The position numbers and the translations under genes are program-made. Of a stretch of DNA of 64,000 nt, positions 26,271-35,958 are shown one piece after another (the stretch's first letter is position 1; each line of letters begins with the position of its first letter). The notes beneath the pieces were generated by a model, which was not told the origin of the DNA, ran no database searches, and saw only the letters and a list, made by a program, of their open reading frames with translations. The DNA comes from Actinomycetales bacterium (GTDB lineage Bacteria; Actinomycetota; Actinomycetes; S36-B12; UBA5976), in contig JAGWXT010000003.1 in assembly GCA_018969715.1 (NCBI GenBank), positions 1 to 64,000 of the forward strand, given 5' to 3'.

Positions 26271-28283
26271 TCACGGTGCGGCGGTTGGCTCCGGGACGGG
26301 GACGGGCTCCTCCGGGGGAACGGGCACAACCGACGGCTCCGGCTCCGCCGCGGGGTCGGTCGGAGTCTCCACCGGGGGGTCCACCGGCGGCTCCGGTGTG
26401 GGCAGGTCCGTGGGCAGCGGGGTCAGGCTCGGGGTCGGCGTGGGCACCACGGGCACCCCGATGCGCGGATCTGGGGGGAAGGCCAGCACGGGTTGCCCGG
26501 TGAGCGCCTCGGACATGAATCCCGCCCAGATCCGGGCCGGGAACGAGCCCCCGGTGACGCTGCTCAGCCCACCGACGTCAACGAGGGGAACGGGGCGTCC
26601 GTCCACCTCCTTCACCATCATCACCGCAGCCACCAACTGGGGTGTGTAGCCGACGAACCACGCCGAGAGGTTGTCGCTGCTGGTACCCGTCTTGCCCGCG
26701 GCCGGCCGCCCGAAGTAGGCCGCTACACCGGTGCCCCGCAGGACCGCATCCTGCAGGGCGACGGTGATCTCGTTGGCGACATCGGCGCCCATCACCTGCT
26801 CGCGCTGCGGCTGCCAGGTGAAGAGCACGCCCCCATTGGCCCCCCGGACCTCGCGGATGACCGTCGTGGTGGTTCGCACGCCCTGGGCGGCGAAGGTGGC
26901 GTAGGCCGTTGCCATGTCCAGTGCGGTCGGACTGGCCGGACCCAGGGCCAGCGCCCCCGTTGCCGTGAGCCCAAGCGTGTCGGCGGGCAGCCCGGCCCGT
27001 ACCGCGTCCTCCGCGACCACGGCGGGCCCGACGACGAGCCCGAGGTCGACGAAGACGGTGTTGATGCTCAGGGCTGTCGCCCGCAGCAGGGAGACCTCGC
27101 CATAGGAGCGCCCGCCGTAGTTGCTCACCTGGTAGCCGGCGAAGGTGCGAGGTGAGTCGCCATTCCACCGGGTATCCAGGCCGATGCCCTGCTCGAAGGC
27201 GCCAATGAGGACGAAGGGCTTGAAGGTGGAACCAGCGAGGGCGACCGCCTGGGTTGCGTTGTTCAGCTGATCGGTGAGGTAGTCCGCGCCCCCGTACATC
27301 GCGGGGATCTCACCGGTGAGGGGATCGACGGCGACTGCTCCCACGCGCAGACCCGCGGTGCCACTGTCGGGTCCGCGCTCCCGCACCGCGCGCTGCAGGG
27401 CCTGCTGCGGTTCGCGGGCGAAGGTGCTCACCACCCGCAGCCCACGCAGCCCGATATCGGACTCCGGGTAGCCCAGGGCGATCAGCTGGCGCCGGACTGA
27501 CTGGAGCAGGAAGCCGGTCGGACCGGCGTACCGGTCGGTCGACCGGTCGGCGCGGAACTGCGGGAACTCCTGGCCGGCCCGCTCCTGCGGGGTCAGCCAC
27601 CCCTGTTCCACCATCGCATTGAGGACGAGCTCCCAGCGCGCCCGCAAGGCTTCGGGCTCGGTATCGGGTTGCAGTACTGAGGGTGCCCGCAGCAGGGCGG
27701 CGAGGGCAGCCCCCTGGCTCGTGGTGAGGTCCGCGGCCGGAATCCGGAAGTACGCCTGTGCCGCCGCTTCGATGCCGTAGGCACCCCGGCCGAAGTAGAC
27801 GGTGTTGAGGTAGCGCTGGAAGATGTCGTCCTTGTTTGTGTCGGTCTCCAGTCGCAGGGCGAGGATGAGCTCGCGCAGCTTGCGCAGGTATGTCTGCTCC
27901 TGGGTGAGGAACGCGTTCTTGGCGTACTGCTGGGTGATCGTCGAGCCACCCTGCATCGAGCCACCGCGCAGATTGTTGACGAAGGCACGGGTGATGCCGG
28001 TCGGCGAGAAGCCGCGATGGGCGTAGAAATCGCGGTCCTCGGCGGCGAGGACCGCCTCACGGACGGTGACGGGAACCTGGGCGAGGGGGATGTCGGTGCG
28101 GTTGACCTCGCCGAGCCGACCCAGCTCACTGCGGCCATCCGACCAGTAGACGATGGTGGCCTGTGCCCGTGCCACTTCCTTCGGCTCCGGCACGGTGGTC
28201 GAGGCAACGGCGAAGGTCAGGGCCGTGATTGCCGCCGCCACCGCCACGATGAACACCGCGATCACCGCTCCGACGTAGCGCAC
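26271..28283 (-). CDS. Class A penicillin-binding protein (bifunctional transglycosylase/transpeptidase)
   Basis: Membrane-anchored peptidoglycan polymerase and cross-linker. After one TM helix, the GT51 domain has the catalytic Glu in VLAAEDRDFYAHRGF and the conserved GGSTITQQYAKN and KLRELILALRLE motifs. The transpeptidase domain has the active Ser in LAGSTFKPFVLIGA (SxxK), SIN (SxN) and GKTGTS (KTG). A Pro/Glu-rich tail (PTPTPSLTPLPTD...) of ~90 aa ends the protein, as in mycobacterial PonA1. GTG 28283 has GGGAGGG upstream. Position next to DUF5318 matches the mycobacterial ponA1 locus. Confidence 0.95.
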   Translation of the reverse strand: MRYVGAVIAVFIVAVAAAITALTFAVASTTVPEPKEVARAQATIVYWSDGRSELGRLGEVNRTDIPLAQVPVTVREAVLAAEDRDFYAHRGFSPTGITRAFVNNLRGGSMQGGSTITQQYAKNAFLTQEQTYLRKLRELILALRLETDTNKDDIFQRYLNTVYFGRGAYGIEAAAQAYFRIPAADLTTSQGAALAALLRAPSVLQPDTEPEALRARWELVLNAMVEQGWLTPQERAGQEFPQFRADRSTDRYAGPTGFLLQSVRRQLIALGYPESDIGLRGLRVVSTFAREPQQALQRAVRERGPDSGTAGLRVGAVAVDPLTGEIPAMYGGADYLTDQLNNATQAVALAGSTFKPFVLIGAFEQGIGLDTRWNGDSPRTFAGYQVSNYGGRSYGEVSLLRATALSINTVFVDLGLVVGPAVVAEDAVRAGLPADTLGLTATGALALGPASPTALDMATAYATFAAQGVRTTTTVIREVRGANGGVLFTWQPQREQVMGADVANEITVALQDAVLRGTGVAAYFGRPAAGKTGTSSDNLSAWFVGYTPQLVAAVMMVKEVDGRPVPLVDVGGLSSVTGGSFPARIWAGFMSEALTGQPVLAFPPDPRIGVPVVPTPTPSLTPLPTDLPTPEPPVDPPVETPTDPAAEPEPSVVPVPPEEPVPVPEPTAAP

Positions 28284-28497
28284 GGCACCCTCCCAGCTGC
28301 GCTCAGGTCACCACCGCGCTCGCGGCAGTCCACGGACATCCCGACACCCCGCGTGGACGGGTTGCCACACCCGTCCGGCGGGCGACACCACGATCCTCGC
28401 ATCCGGCGGGTCAGCCGGATCGGCGGCGGGGCCAACCTGCCCCTCGAGGCGGGAACCCTGCCGCCGGCCGGGCAGCGCCGGGTTTCCGGACGGGGGC

Positions 28498-28983
28498 TCA
28501 GTCAAGCCAGTCGGGGGGTTTGCGCAGCGGGCGCCGGGGCTGCCCATCGCCAATCCGGAAGGATCGGGTCAGGTGATTCCAACCGCAGCCCACGCACACC
28601 TCCGCCACATGTACCTGCACGTCCCCCACCGTCGCGGCGAGTTCACCGACCTGTGTCGTGTGCTTGATCCGCCCGGAGAAGGGACCGAGCTCCCTGCCGT
28701 AGACGAAGGACAGCTCCCGCAACTCGATCTCCTCGCACACCGGACAGGCACGACCTGCGGCCTCCCCATGCCAGCGCGCCGCGCGCAGCAGGTAGGGATC
28801 CGCATCGCAGGCATCCCCACCGAACACCCGGCCGCGCCGCACCTCGCGCAGCAGCGCATTGCGCTGCAGCGTGTAGTCCACCTCCTCACGCCGCTCGAAT
28901 GACGGCGACGCGACGACGCGGCGGCAGCCCAGATCGTGGACCGCCCCCGTGTCGGGCGGCCCGCCACGGCGGGGAGTCGGCAC
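28498..28983 (-). CDS. DUF5318 family protein, zinc-ribbon type
   Basis: 161-aa actinobacterial protein found beside ponA1 in mycobacteria. EVDYTLQRNALLREVRRGRV starts the conserved part; CPVC and CVGCGWNHL form a likely four-Cys zinc site, with an extra Cys in DACDADPYLL. The start is GTG 28983, 6 nt after TACCCT, so probably leaderless. Molecular role unknown; the conserved link to a class A PBP suggests a part in cell-wall growth. Confidence 0.85.
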   Translation of the reverse strand: MPTPRRGGPPDTGAVHDLGCRRVVASPSFERREEVDYTLQRNALLREVRRGRVFGGDACDADPYLLRAARWHGEAAGRACPVCEEIELRELSFVYGRELGPFSGRIKHTTQVGELAATVGDVQVHVAEVCVGCGWNHLTRSFRIGDGQPRRPLRKPPDWLD

Positions 28984-29026
28984 CGCATCAGGGTACGTCG
29001 CCGCCCGGGTGCGCTACCGTCCGCCC
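28984..29026. promoter_or_regulatory. Back-to-back leaderless promoters for DUF5318 and a membrane protein
   Basis: 43 nt separate two divergent GTG starts. TACCCT on the minus strand (28990-28995) ends 6 nt before GTG 28983; TACCGT on plus (29015-29020) ends 6 nt before GTG 29027. Neither start has a ribosome site. Confidence 0.55.
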
Positions 29027-30301
29027 GTGAGCCCCGTCACAGACCCCCTTGGCAGCGCCCAGACCGGCGGTTCGCCGCAGCCCCCCGCCCGCTCCCGATG
29101 GGGGCGCACCGCGCTGATCACCGTGCTGATCGTGATCGCCACCGCCATCATCCCGGTGGCAGTGACCGCCCAGTGGGTGCAGCGCACCGTTGTCAATCAG
29201 GAGCAGTTCCTCGCCACCGTCGGCCCACTGGCCGAGAGCAAGCCGATCCAGGACGCGATCGCGGATGCCGCCGTCAATTCACTCAATGCGAATGGTGGGG
29301 TCGAGACGCGGGTCGATGACCTGCTGCCGCAGGCGCTGCAGCCACTGGCACCCGCGATCGCCGGCGGGCTGAATGCCTTCCTGCGGGAAGCCATCACCCA
29401 GTTCCTGCGAACCCCCGTATTCGAGAAACTGTGGACGGAGATCGTCCTGACCATCCATTCCGGGCTGATTGCCGTCCTGGAGGGGCGTGACGGCGGAGCG
29501 GTCGGGTTGACCAATGGCGAGGTCACTCTCGATGTCAACACGATCCTTGATGAGATCAGCAAGGACCTCGCCAGCCGTGGGCTGACCGTTTTCGACCAGG
29601 TGAAGTTCACCGCCGACGTCCCGCCGATCGTGCTGCTGCGCAGCGACCAGCTCGCCTTCGTCCAACAGGTGTACGCCCTCGTCCAGCCGCTGATCCTCGC
29701 CCTGCTGCCGATCGCCATCCTGTTGTACGCCGGGGCGATCCTGCTGGCTCGTCGTCGACCGGTGGTCACCGCCGTGGTTGCAGTCGCCTACGCCGTCGGG
29801 GCAGGGCTGATGTGGGCGGGCCTTCACTTCTTCGAGGTCCAGTACCGCACCACCCTTGGCGGCGGGCTCTACGGGGACGCCCTCGTGGCCTTCGCCGAGC
29901 AGATCCTGACGTTCCTCTACCAGGCGGTGGACAACAACCTCGTGTACGCCCTTGCCCTGCTGCTCGTGGCCATCATGGCCTTTGATGGCCCGATGGGCTC
30001 GGTCCGTCGCGGTGTGGAGCAGTCACTGCGCGGCCTGCGCCGCAACCCGCAGGCGGCGGCAGCAGCGGTGAGTTACCAGCGGTGGATTCCCCGACTGACC
30101 GGGGGTTTGGTCATCGCCGGCTCCGTCATCTCGCTACTGAACAACCTCGCCTGGCAGTGGACGGTGCTGAGCCTGGTGGTGGGGATGGCAATCGTCGCCC
30201 TCGTGAATGTGCGGATCGGCTCACTAGCGCCCGGAGTCGTGTCCAGCCCGCCGCCGCAGGGTGCAGCGACACCCGCCCCTCCCCCCTACCCGGTTTCGTA
30301 G
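29027..30301 (+). CDS. Conserved membrane protein of unknown function
   Basis: GTG 29027 replaces the track start at 28949, which would overlap the divergent gene. 424 aa: one N-terminal TM (TALITVLIVIATAIIPVAVTAQW), a ~150-aa extracytoplasmic helical domain, then about five TM helices in the second half, and a Pro-rich tail (PPPQGAATPAPPPYP). The layout recalls actinobacterial proteins with paired membrane blocks around an alpha-helical external domain. No enzyme motif is seen. The last codons overlap the convergent pcnA gene by 16 nt. Confidence 0.78.
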   Translation: MSPVTDPLGSAQTGGSPQPPARSRWGRTALITVLIVIATAIIPVAVTAQWVQRTVVNQEQFLATVGPLAESKPIQDAIADAAVNSLNANGGVETRVDDLLPQALQPLAPAIAGGLNAFLREAITQFLRTPVFEKLWTEIVLTIHSGLIAVLEGRDGGAVGLTNGEVTLDVNTILDEISKDLASRGLTVFDQVKFTADVPPIVLLRSDQLAFVQQVYALVQPLILALLPIAILLYAGAILLARRRPVVTAVVAVAYAVGAGLMWAGLHFFEVQYRTTLGGGLYGDALVAFAEQILTFLYQAVDNNLVYALALLLVAIMAFDGPMGSVRRGVEQSLRGLRRNPQAAAAAVSYQRWIPRLTGGLVIAGSVISLLNNLAWQWTVLSLVVGMAIVALVNVRIGSLAPGVVSSPPPQGAATPAPPPYPVS

Positions 30302-31734
30302 TCCCGCCACCAGGCCAGCAGCGCCGTCGTCGCCTCCGCTTCCGTGCCGGGTCCCTGCTCAAGCCGACGGTCGAGCAGGAAGCGGTAAGCCGCTCCCACA
30401 GCCGGCCCCGGCGGTATGCCGAGGATCTCCATGATCGCCCGGCCATCGAGATCGGGGCGGATGGCGTTCATCTGCTCGGTGGTGGCCAGTTCGTCGATCC
30501 GCCGCTCCAGCGCATCGTAGGCGGAGCGCAGTCGCGCAGCCTTACGAGGATTGCGCGTCGTGCAGTCGGCCCGAGTCAGCTTGTGCAATCGAATCAGCTG
30601 ATCCCCGGCATCCCGGACGTACCGCCGCACTGCGGAGTCCGTCCACGCGCCATCGCGGTAGCCATGGAAGCGCAGGTGCAACTCGATGAGCAGGCATACC
30701 TCGTCGATGAGTGCAGTCGGATACCGCAGGGCTGTCAGCCGCTTGCGTGCCATCCGGGAGCCGACGACCTCGTGGTGGTGAAAGCTGACAGCACCGTCAG
30801 ATTCCACCCGCCGCGTCGCCGGCTTGGCGATGTCATGCAGCAGGGCGGCCAGCCGCAATGCGAGGTCAGGACCACAGGTCGGATGGTGGTCGGACTCCCG
30901 CTCAATTGCCTGCTCCAGCACGGTGAGGGTGTGCTCGTAGATGTCCTTGTGCCGAAAGTGCTCATCGGTCTGCAGTTGCAGGGCCGGCAGCTCCGGCAGC
31001 ACGTACTCCGCGAGAGTGGTCTCGGTGAGCAGCTCCAGACCGGATCGCGGATCCCGTCCGAGTAGCAGGCGCCGGAACTCCTCGCCGATGCGCTCGGCCG
31101 AGACGATGGTGATCCGCTCCGCCATCCGGCTCATCGCCGCACGCACCTCTGGGTGAGCCCGCAGTCCCAACTGGGAGACGAACCGAGCCGCACGCATCAT
31201 GCGCAGTGGATCGTCGCCGAAGGAGACCTCCGGCGCCACGGGCGTGCGCAGCCACCCCTCATGGAGGTCGGCGAGCCCATGATGGGGATCAACCAGCTCC
31301 AGTGAGGGCAGGCGCACCGCCATCGCATTCACCGTGAAGTCGCGGCGCGAGAGATCCCGGATGAGGTCGGTGCCGAACACGACCGTCGGTTTGCGTGAGT
31401 CCTCGTGGTAGACGTCCGAGCGGTAGGTCGTGATCTCCACCGTTTGACCAGCACGGCGGGCCCCAACGGTGCCGTACGCAGCGCCGATCTGCCACACCGC
31501 ATCAGCCCACCCGGTGAGCAGACGGGTGATCTGCGCGGGCGGTGCATCAGTGGCGAGGTCGATATCGGACAGTCGGCCCGGGGTCGGGCAGAAGACATCG
31601 CGGACGCAGCCACCAACGAGGACCAGCTCCTGTCCGGCGTCGCTGAATCGATTCGCCAGATCGAACAACCAGCGCTCCCGGAATGCCTCCCGCAGCGCCC
31701 CTGTGATGTGGTGGATCGGGTCCGCGAGGGTCAT
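30286..31734 (-). CDS. pcnA: CCA tRNA nucleotidyltransferase
   Basis: Adds or repairs the 3'-CCA end of tRNAs. LVGGCVRDVF and LSDIDLATDAPP give the nucleotidyltransferase head with its DxD metal site; SRRDFTVNAMAV, DDPLRMMRAARFVSQLG and EEFRRLL are neck/body motifs. The C-terminal HD domain is present with LLHDIAKPATR. 482 aa, standard for actinobacterial PcnA. It is divergent from the nudix gene across 20 nt, exactly as in mycobacteria. Confidence 0.95.
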   Translation of the reverse strand: MTLADPIHHITGALREAFRERWLFDLANRFSDAGQELVLVGGCVRDVFCPTPGRLSDIDLATDAPPAQITRLLTGWADAVWQIGAAYGTVGARRAGQTVEITTYRSDVYHEDSRKPTVVFGTDLIRDLSRRDFTVNAMAVRLPSLELVDPHHGLADLHEGWLRTPVAPEVSFGDDPLRMMRAARFVSQLGLRAHPEVRAAMSRMAERITIVSAERIGEEFRRLLLGRDPRSGLELLTETTLAEYVLPELPALQLQTDEHFRHKDIYEHTLTVLEQAIERESDHHPTCGPDLALRLAALLHDIAKPATRRVESDGAVSFHHHEVVGSRMARKRLTALRYPTALIDEVCLLIELHLRFHGYRDGAWTDSAVRRYVRDAGDQLIRLHKLTRADCTTRNPRKAARLRSAYDALERRIDELATTEQMNAIRPDLDGRAIMEILGIPPGPAVGAAYRFLLDRRLEQGPGTEAEATTALLAWWRDYETG

Positions 31735-31754
31735 GACTGCGTATTGTCTACGAC

Positions 31755-32252
31755 GTGCCCCGACCTTCCCAGCCGTCGCGGGCGGTGGCAGCCCGCACCG
31801 AGACCAGCGCTGGGGGTGCAGTTGTGCAGCGGACTGGGTTGATCACCGAGATCGCCGTCATCGGCCGACGGCATCGCACCGGTGAAATGCGGTGGACGCT
31901 CCCGAAGGGTCATGTGGAGGCTGGCGAGACGCTGGAGCAAGCCGCCATTCGGGAGGTGGCCGAGGAGACCGGACTCCATGCCCAGATCGCCGAGCCCCTG
32001 GGGACGGTGACCTACTGGTTCACATCCGCGGGCAGCCGGGTGCGCAAGACGGTTCACCTGTTCATCATGAACGGTGTGGGCGGCGAGCTGTCGGCTGACG
32101 ACATCGAGGTGGACGAGGTTGCGTGGATCCCCATCACCGACCTGCCGGACCGGCTCACCTATGCCGCGGAGCGCGAACTGGTCGAGCCACTGCGCAAGTG
32201 GGTCACCGGACAGCCCTCCGTCCACTCGGCCGCGGGCGCGCCTGGCCGGTGA
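31755..32252 (+). CDS. NUDIX hydrolase
   Basis: Hydrolyses a nucleoside diphosphate-X compound. The complete Nudix box is GHVEAGETLEQAAIREVAEETG, preceded by RWTLPKG. 165 aa. GTG 31755 lies 7 nt after TATTGT, so it is probably leaderless. The pcnA/nudix/DUF6049/murJ order matches mycobacterial Rv3907c-Rv3910 (mutT4 position). Its stop overlaps the next start as GTGA. Substrate is not set by sequence. Confidence 0.92.
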   Translation: MPRPSQPSRAVAARTETSAGGAVVQRTGLITEIAVIGRRHRTGEMRWTLPKGHVEAGETLEQAAIREVAEETGLHAQIAEPLGTVTYWFTSAGSRVRKTVHLFIMNGVGGELSADDIEVDEVAWIPITDLPDRLTYAAERELVEPLRKWVTGQPSVHSAAGAPGR

Positions 32253-34312
32253 GCGCCCCCCGACGCGGGTTGGTGGCCGGCCTAGTCGGGGCACTCCTGC
32301 TGGGGCCGGTCAGCCCCGCAGTCGCGCTACCAGGCGGGATGGCGACCCTAGGTGCCGCCGGGGCAATTGCCGATGGCGCAGGTGCGCTACCGGCCCAGCC
32401 CGCAGGGCTGACCATCGACCCCCAGCCCGCAGGGCTGACCATCGACCAGGTGATCCCGGCCCTTGCCAGGCCCTCCGACCTCGTCCGGCTGCGCGGCAGC
32501 CTCGACCTGCGCGGTGCCGCGGAGGGTGTGCCCACCGGCACCCCGCCGCGACTGTCGGTGCGCGTGGCCACGCCTGCTCGCTCAATCGCCGACCTCGCGG
32601 GCGCACCGACCCGGTGGCACCCCTCGGGACCAGCCGGCGATCCGATTCCACTGGCCGGCCCCGTGGTCCTGACACCCGTTGCCGCACAGCAGTGGACCTG
32701 GCAGGTGACGGTGGCGGCAGCCGAGGTGTTCGCCGGTAGCCCGCCGAGGACGCCGGGACCCGGCGGCCTCGACCGCGCCGGGGTCAGCGCCGTGCACGTC
32801 CACGCCCACCTGGGCGACACCGAGGTCGGGCACAGCCTCACCGAGTTGCCCTGGCATGACGGCACCCCCGCTCCCACACAGGTCGTCCTGCTGTGGCCGG
32901 TCACTGCGGCACCGGTTCAGCCCGCCCCCGTGAGCGATCGAGAGCGGCTGACGCGCCTACTGCGCGCCGGAGCCGTACTCAGGCCCGACTGGCTGGTCGA
33001 CCCAGCACTGATGGCAACCAATGCCCGAGCGGAGGTGCGCGAGGCGGTTGCGCAGGGTCGGGTGTGGGCGCTGCCCACGGCCGTGGTCGACGCCGACCCC
33101 CTCGTTCGCACCGGTTCAGCACCACTGGTCCGATCTGCCGCGGGCTCGGCCGCGGCCGCCGTTGCCGCCGCCCTGGCGGAGCCGGCGGGACTTTCCGGGG
33201 ACCCCCCCGGCGCCACAGTTTCCGGAATCCTTGCTCCCAGTGCCCGGCTGGACCGCGCGTCCGCGGCCGCCCTCGCCCGCGCCGGGGTGACCGCAGTGGT
33301 GCTGCCCGCGGCCAGGGTCCGCCGGCTGCCCGGAGCCGTCGACCGCGGACCGGTGGTGCGCCTTCGTCAGCAGCCGCTGCTGGCCCTGCTCACCGATGCC
33401 GGGCTGCTGGCAGCCCTTGATCGCGCGGATGCCGCGCACCCGTCCTCCCTGCTCGCCTTGCGTCAGCGGTTGCTCGGTGCGGCCCTGCTCGCCGGGGCAG
33501 CCGGGCAGCCACTCATCGTCGCCCCGCCGGTCACGTGGGATGCGGACCCCGCGACCCTGACACTGCTCACCTCACTTCTCGCCGGCACGCCCTGGCTCAC
33601 GGTTGCCCCGCTGGCCGATGTCCTTGCGCGCAGCCGACCGGATGAGGGCCTGCTGCGCCGGCCCAGTAGTCGCGGTCTGACTCCGCCACCGCTTCAGCCA
33701 TGGCAGACAATCCACGCCACCGACGCCGCGCTGGACCAGTTGGCCTCCATCACCCCGGATCCGAGCGACTTCGCTGCACCGACTCGGCAGGCGTTGATGC
33801 GCGCCGGCTCCAGCTGGTGGCGGGATGAGCCGCAACGCGCGACGATGATCGCGGCCGAAGCCGCGGCCGCCGTGGCTGCGGGGCTCGCCGCCGTGACGGT
33901 GCTGAGCAGCGGCGACGTCGTCCTGCCCGGGACAACCGGCGACCTGCCGGTGACGATCGCCAATGACCTGGCGGTTCCGGTGCGCGTCGGCCTGCTCATC
34001 ACCACCAACACCGCGCGGGTACGCGCAAGCCCGGTGCCGCCGGTGATCGTCCCGGCGGGCCGGAAGGTGAGCACAAGCGTTCCGCTCACGGTCATCGGGA
34101 CCGCCCCGATCACCCTGGTGATCGCCCTCACCGATCCGATGGGCAGGCCGTTGTCGGCCGGGCAGCGCGTGACGGTCCGCTCGGCCGCCTATGGCCGTGT
34201 CGCCCAGGTGGCCGCGCTCATTGCCGTCGCCGCACTGCTCCTGTTCTCCTCACTCGGCATCTCCGCCCGGGTCCGGAAGGTGCACCGCGACCGCTACCGC
34301 CGACGGTCATGA
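32249..34312 (+). CDS. Envelope protein, DUF6049 family
   Basis: GTG 32249 overlaps the nudix stop (GTGA) and gives a 687-aa protein with a signal-like N-terminus (APRRGLVAGLVGALLLGPVS). A large Ala/Pro-rich extracytoplasmic region follows, then one C-terminal TM helix (VAALIAVAALLLFSSLGI) and a basic cytoplasmic tip. The family is known from the conserved gene upstream of murJ in actinobacteria. The stop overlaps murJ as ATGA, so the two are coupled and may act together in lipid II export or wall growth. The N-terminus holds a duplicated 9-residue segment. Confidence 0.82.
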   Translation: MSAPRRGLVAGLVGALLLGPVSPAVALPGGMATLGAAGAIADGAGALPAQPAGLTIDPQPAGLTIDQVIPALARPSDLVRLRGSLDLRGAAEGVPTGTPPRLSVRVATPARSIADLAGAPTRWHPSGPAGDPIPLAGPVVLTPVAAQQWTWQVTVAAAEVFAGSPPRTPGPGGLDRAGVSAVHVHAHLGDTEVGHSLTELPWHDGTPAPTQVVLLWPVTAAPVQPAPVSDRERLTRLLRAGAVLRPDWLVDPALMATNARAEVREAVAQGRVWALPTAVVDADPLVRTGSAPLVRSAAGSAAAAVAAALAEPAGLSGDPPGATVSGILAPSARLDRASAAALARAGVTAVVLPAARVRRLPGAVDRGPVVRLRQQPLLALLTDAGLLAALDRADAAHPSSLLALRQRLLGAALLAGAAGQPLIVAPPVTWDADPATLTLLTSLLAGTPWLTVAPLADVLARSRPDEGLLRRPSSRGLTPPPLQPWQTIHATDAALDQLASITPDPSDFAAPTRQALMRAGSSWWRDEPQRATMIAAEAAAAVAAGLAAVTVLSSGDVVLPGTTGDLPVTIANDLAVPVRVGLLITTNTARVRASPVPPVIVPAGRKVSTSVPLTVIGTAPITLVIALTDPMGRPLSAGQRVTVRSAAYGRVAQVAALIAVAALLLFSSLGISARVRKVHRDRYRRRS
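32394..32447 (+). repeat. Perfect 27-bp tandem duplication inside the DUF6049 gene
   Basis: CCCAGCCCGCAGGGCTGACC... occurs at 32394-32420 and again at 32421-32447 with identical sequence and keeps the frame, so the protein reads AGLTIDPQP then AGLTIDQV. A recent duplication near the signal peptide exit. Confidence 0.92.
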
Positions 34313-35958
34313 GCGAGACCCTCGACGCGCCGGCTGCGCGCTCCTCGGCCCTGATGGGCCTTGGCACCCTCACCTCGCGCATCACCGGCGTGCTGCGGAC
34401 GGCTGCCGTCATCGCCGCCATCGGATTCGGTCCCTTCGCTGACACCTATTCGGTGGCCAACACCCTGCCAAATGTGCTGTACCTGCTGCTGGTTGGCGGC
34501 GCCATCAACGCCGTCTTCGTTCCGCAACTGGTCCGCGCACTTTCCAATGCCGATGGCGGACGGGCGTACACCGACCGCCTGCTCACAGTGGTCGGGCTGC
34601 TGCTGATCGCCATAACCCTCCTCGGTGTCCTCCTAGCACCATGGATCGTCGGCCTCTACGCACCAGAGAACTGGTCCGCCGATGACCGCGCGACCGCCGT
34701 GCTGTTCGCACGCTTCCTGCTGCCGCAAGTGCTGTTCTACGGCGCCTTCACGATGGCCGGCCAGGTGCTCAACGCGCGGGAGCGCTTCACGCTGCCAATG
34801 TTCGCACCGGCCGCGAACAACCTCGTCGTCATCGTCGTGGCACTGCTCTTCCTCGCCATCACCGCCGGCACGCCGACCTCGGCAACCGTGACATTCAGCC
34901 AGGTGGCGCTGCTCGGGGCGGGCACGACCGTCGGCATCGCCGTCCAGGCGCTGCTCCTGATCGCGGTGCTGCCACGAGCGGGATACCGCTTCCGTCCGCG
35001 CTTCGACTGGCGTGGGCATGGTCTGGCGAAGGCGGGGGGGCTGGCATCCTGGACGCTCGGGCTGGTCCTCGTCAATCAGGTGGCCGCCCTCGTCATCATC
35101 CGGCTGGCCGCCGCGGCCAATGTCGCCACCACCGACGCCGGGGGCATCAGCGTCGGCGTCACCTCGTACCAGAACGCGTACCTGGTGCTGCTGCTGCCGC
35201 ACGGGATCATCGCCGTGTCGCTGATCACCGCGATGCTGCCCCGGATGAGCCGAGCGGCGGCCGGTGCGGACCTGCCCGCTGTCGCCGGCATGACCTCGGC
35301 AACCGTTCGCGCCAGTCTCGCCTTCATGATCCCCAGTGCCGGGATCCTGATCCTGCTCGCCGTTCCCATCGCCGAACTGCTCTTCGGGCGCGGAGCCGCG
35401 ACTCCGGCGGAGGCCGCGCTCACAGGGGTCCTACTGCAGATCCTGCTGCTGGCGCTGGTACCGCTGTCGGTGTTCGGGATTCTGCAGCGCATGTACTACG
35501 CCATCGAGGACACACGCACCCCCTTCCTGTTTGCCGTGCTCCTGTCGTGCGTCCAACTGGGCGTGGGGGTGGGGCTCTATACCCTCGCTGCCCCCGAGCT
35601 GCAGGTGGCGATGCTGGCCATCGGTACCAGCACCTCCTTCACGGTCGCCGCCGTGCTGATGTGGGTGGCCGCAGCGCGCAGGCTCGGCGGCCTGCCGACC
35701 CGGTCGGTGGTGCGCATCGCCGGGCGGTCCCTGCTCGCAACGGGGGTGGCGGTCGCGCTGGGGCTGGGGGTGAACCTGCTGTGGCCGGTGGCACCGGCCT
35801 GGCTGCGCATCATCGTCGTCGGGGGCGTGTGCATCCTGACGTACATCGTGGCCGCTCACCTGCTGCGCATCGACGAGATCCGGGCCGGGATCGTCCTGAT
35901 CGGCCGGCGGCTGCGGCCCATCGCTAGGCTTCGCCGCATCGGGGGACCGGGTCGATGA
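34309..35958 (+). CDS. murJ: Lipid II flippase MurJ
   Basis: MATE-like inner-membrane protein that moves lipid II to the outer face. 14 TM helices fit the 549 aa. GLGTLTSRITGVLRTAAVIAAIGFG, ADTYSVANTLPNVLYLLLVGGAINAVFVP and YGAFTMAGQVLNARERFTLPMFAPAANN are MviN/MurJ core motifs. The mycobacterial orthologue carries a C-terminal pseudokinase and external domain; this protein stops just after the last helix, so those are absent. Coupled by ATGA overlaps to both neighbours. Confidence 0.95.
   Translation: MSETLDAPAARSSALMGLGTLTSRITGVLRTAAVIAAIGFGPFADTYSVANTLPNVLYLLLVGGAINAVFVPQLVRALSNADGGRAYTDRLLTVVGLLLIAITLLGVLLAPWIVGLYAPENWSADDRATAVLFARFLLPQVLFYGAFTMAGQVLNARERFTLPMFAPAANNLVVIVVALLFLAITAGTPTSATVTFSQVALLGAGTTVGIAVQALLLIAVLPRAGYRFRPRFDWRGHGLAKAGGLASWTLGLVLVNQVAALVIIRLAAAANVATTDAGGISVGVTSYQNAYLVLLLPHGIIAVSLITAMLPRMSRAAAGADLPAVAGMTSATVRASLAFMIPSAGILILLAVPIAELLFGRGAATPAEAALTGVLLQILLLALVPLSVFGILQRMYYAIEDTRTPFLFAVLLSCVQLGVGVGLYTLAAPELQVAMLAIGTSTSFTVAAVLMWVAAARRLGGLPTRSVVRIAGRSLLATGVAVALGLGVNLLWPVAPAWLRIIVVGGVCILTYIVAAHLLRIDEIRAGIVLIGRRLRPIARLRRIGGPGR

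Noticed and set aside
28284-28497. Small ORF or RNA in the gap between the PBP and DUF5318 genes
   Set aside because: No convincing start, ribosome site, hairpin or repeat was found; I see only the leader of the PBP gene.
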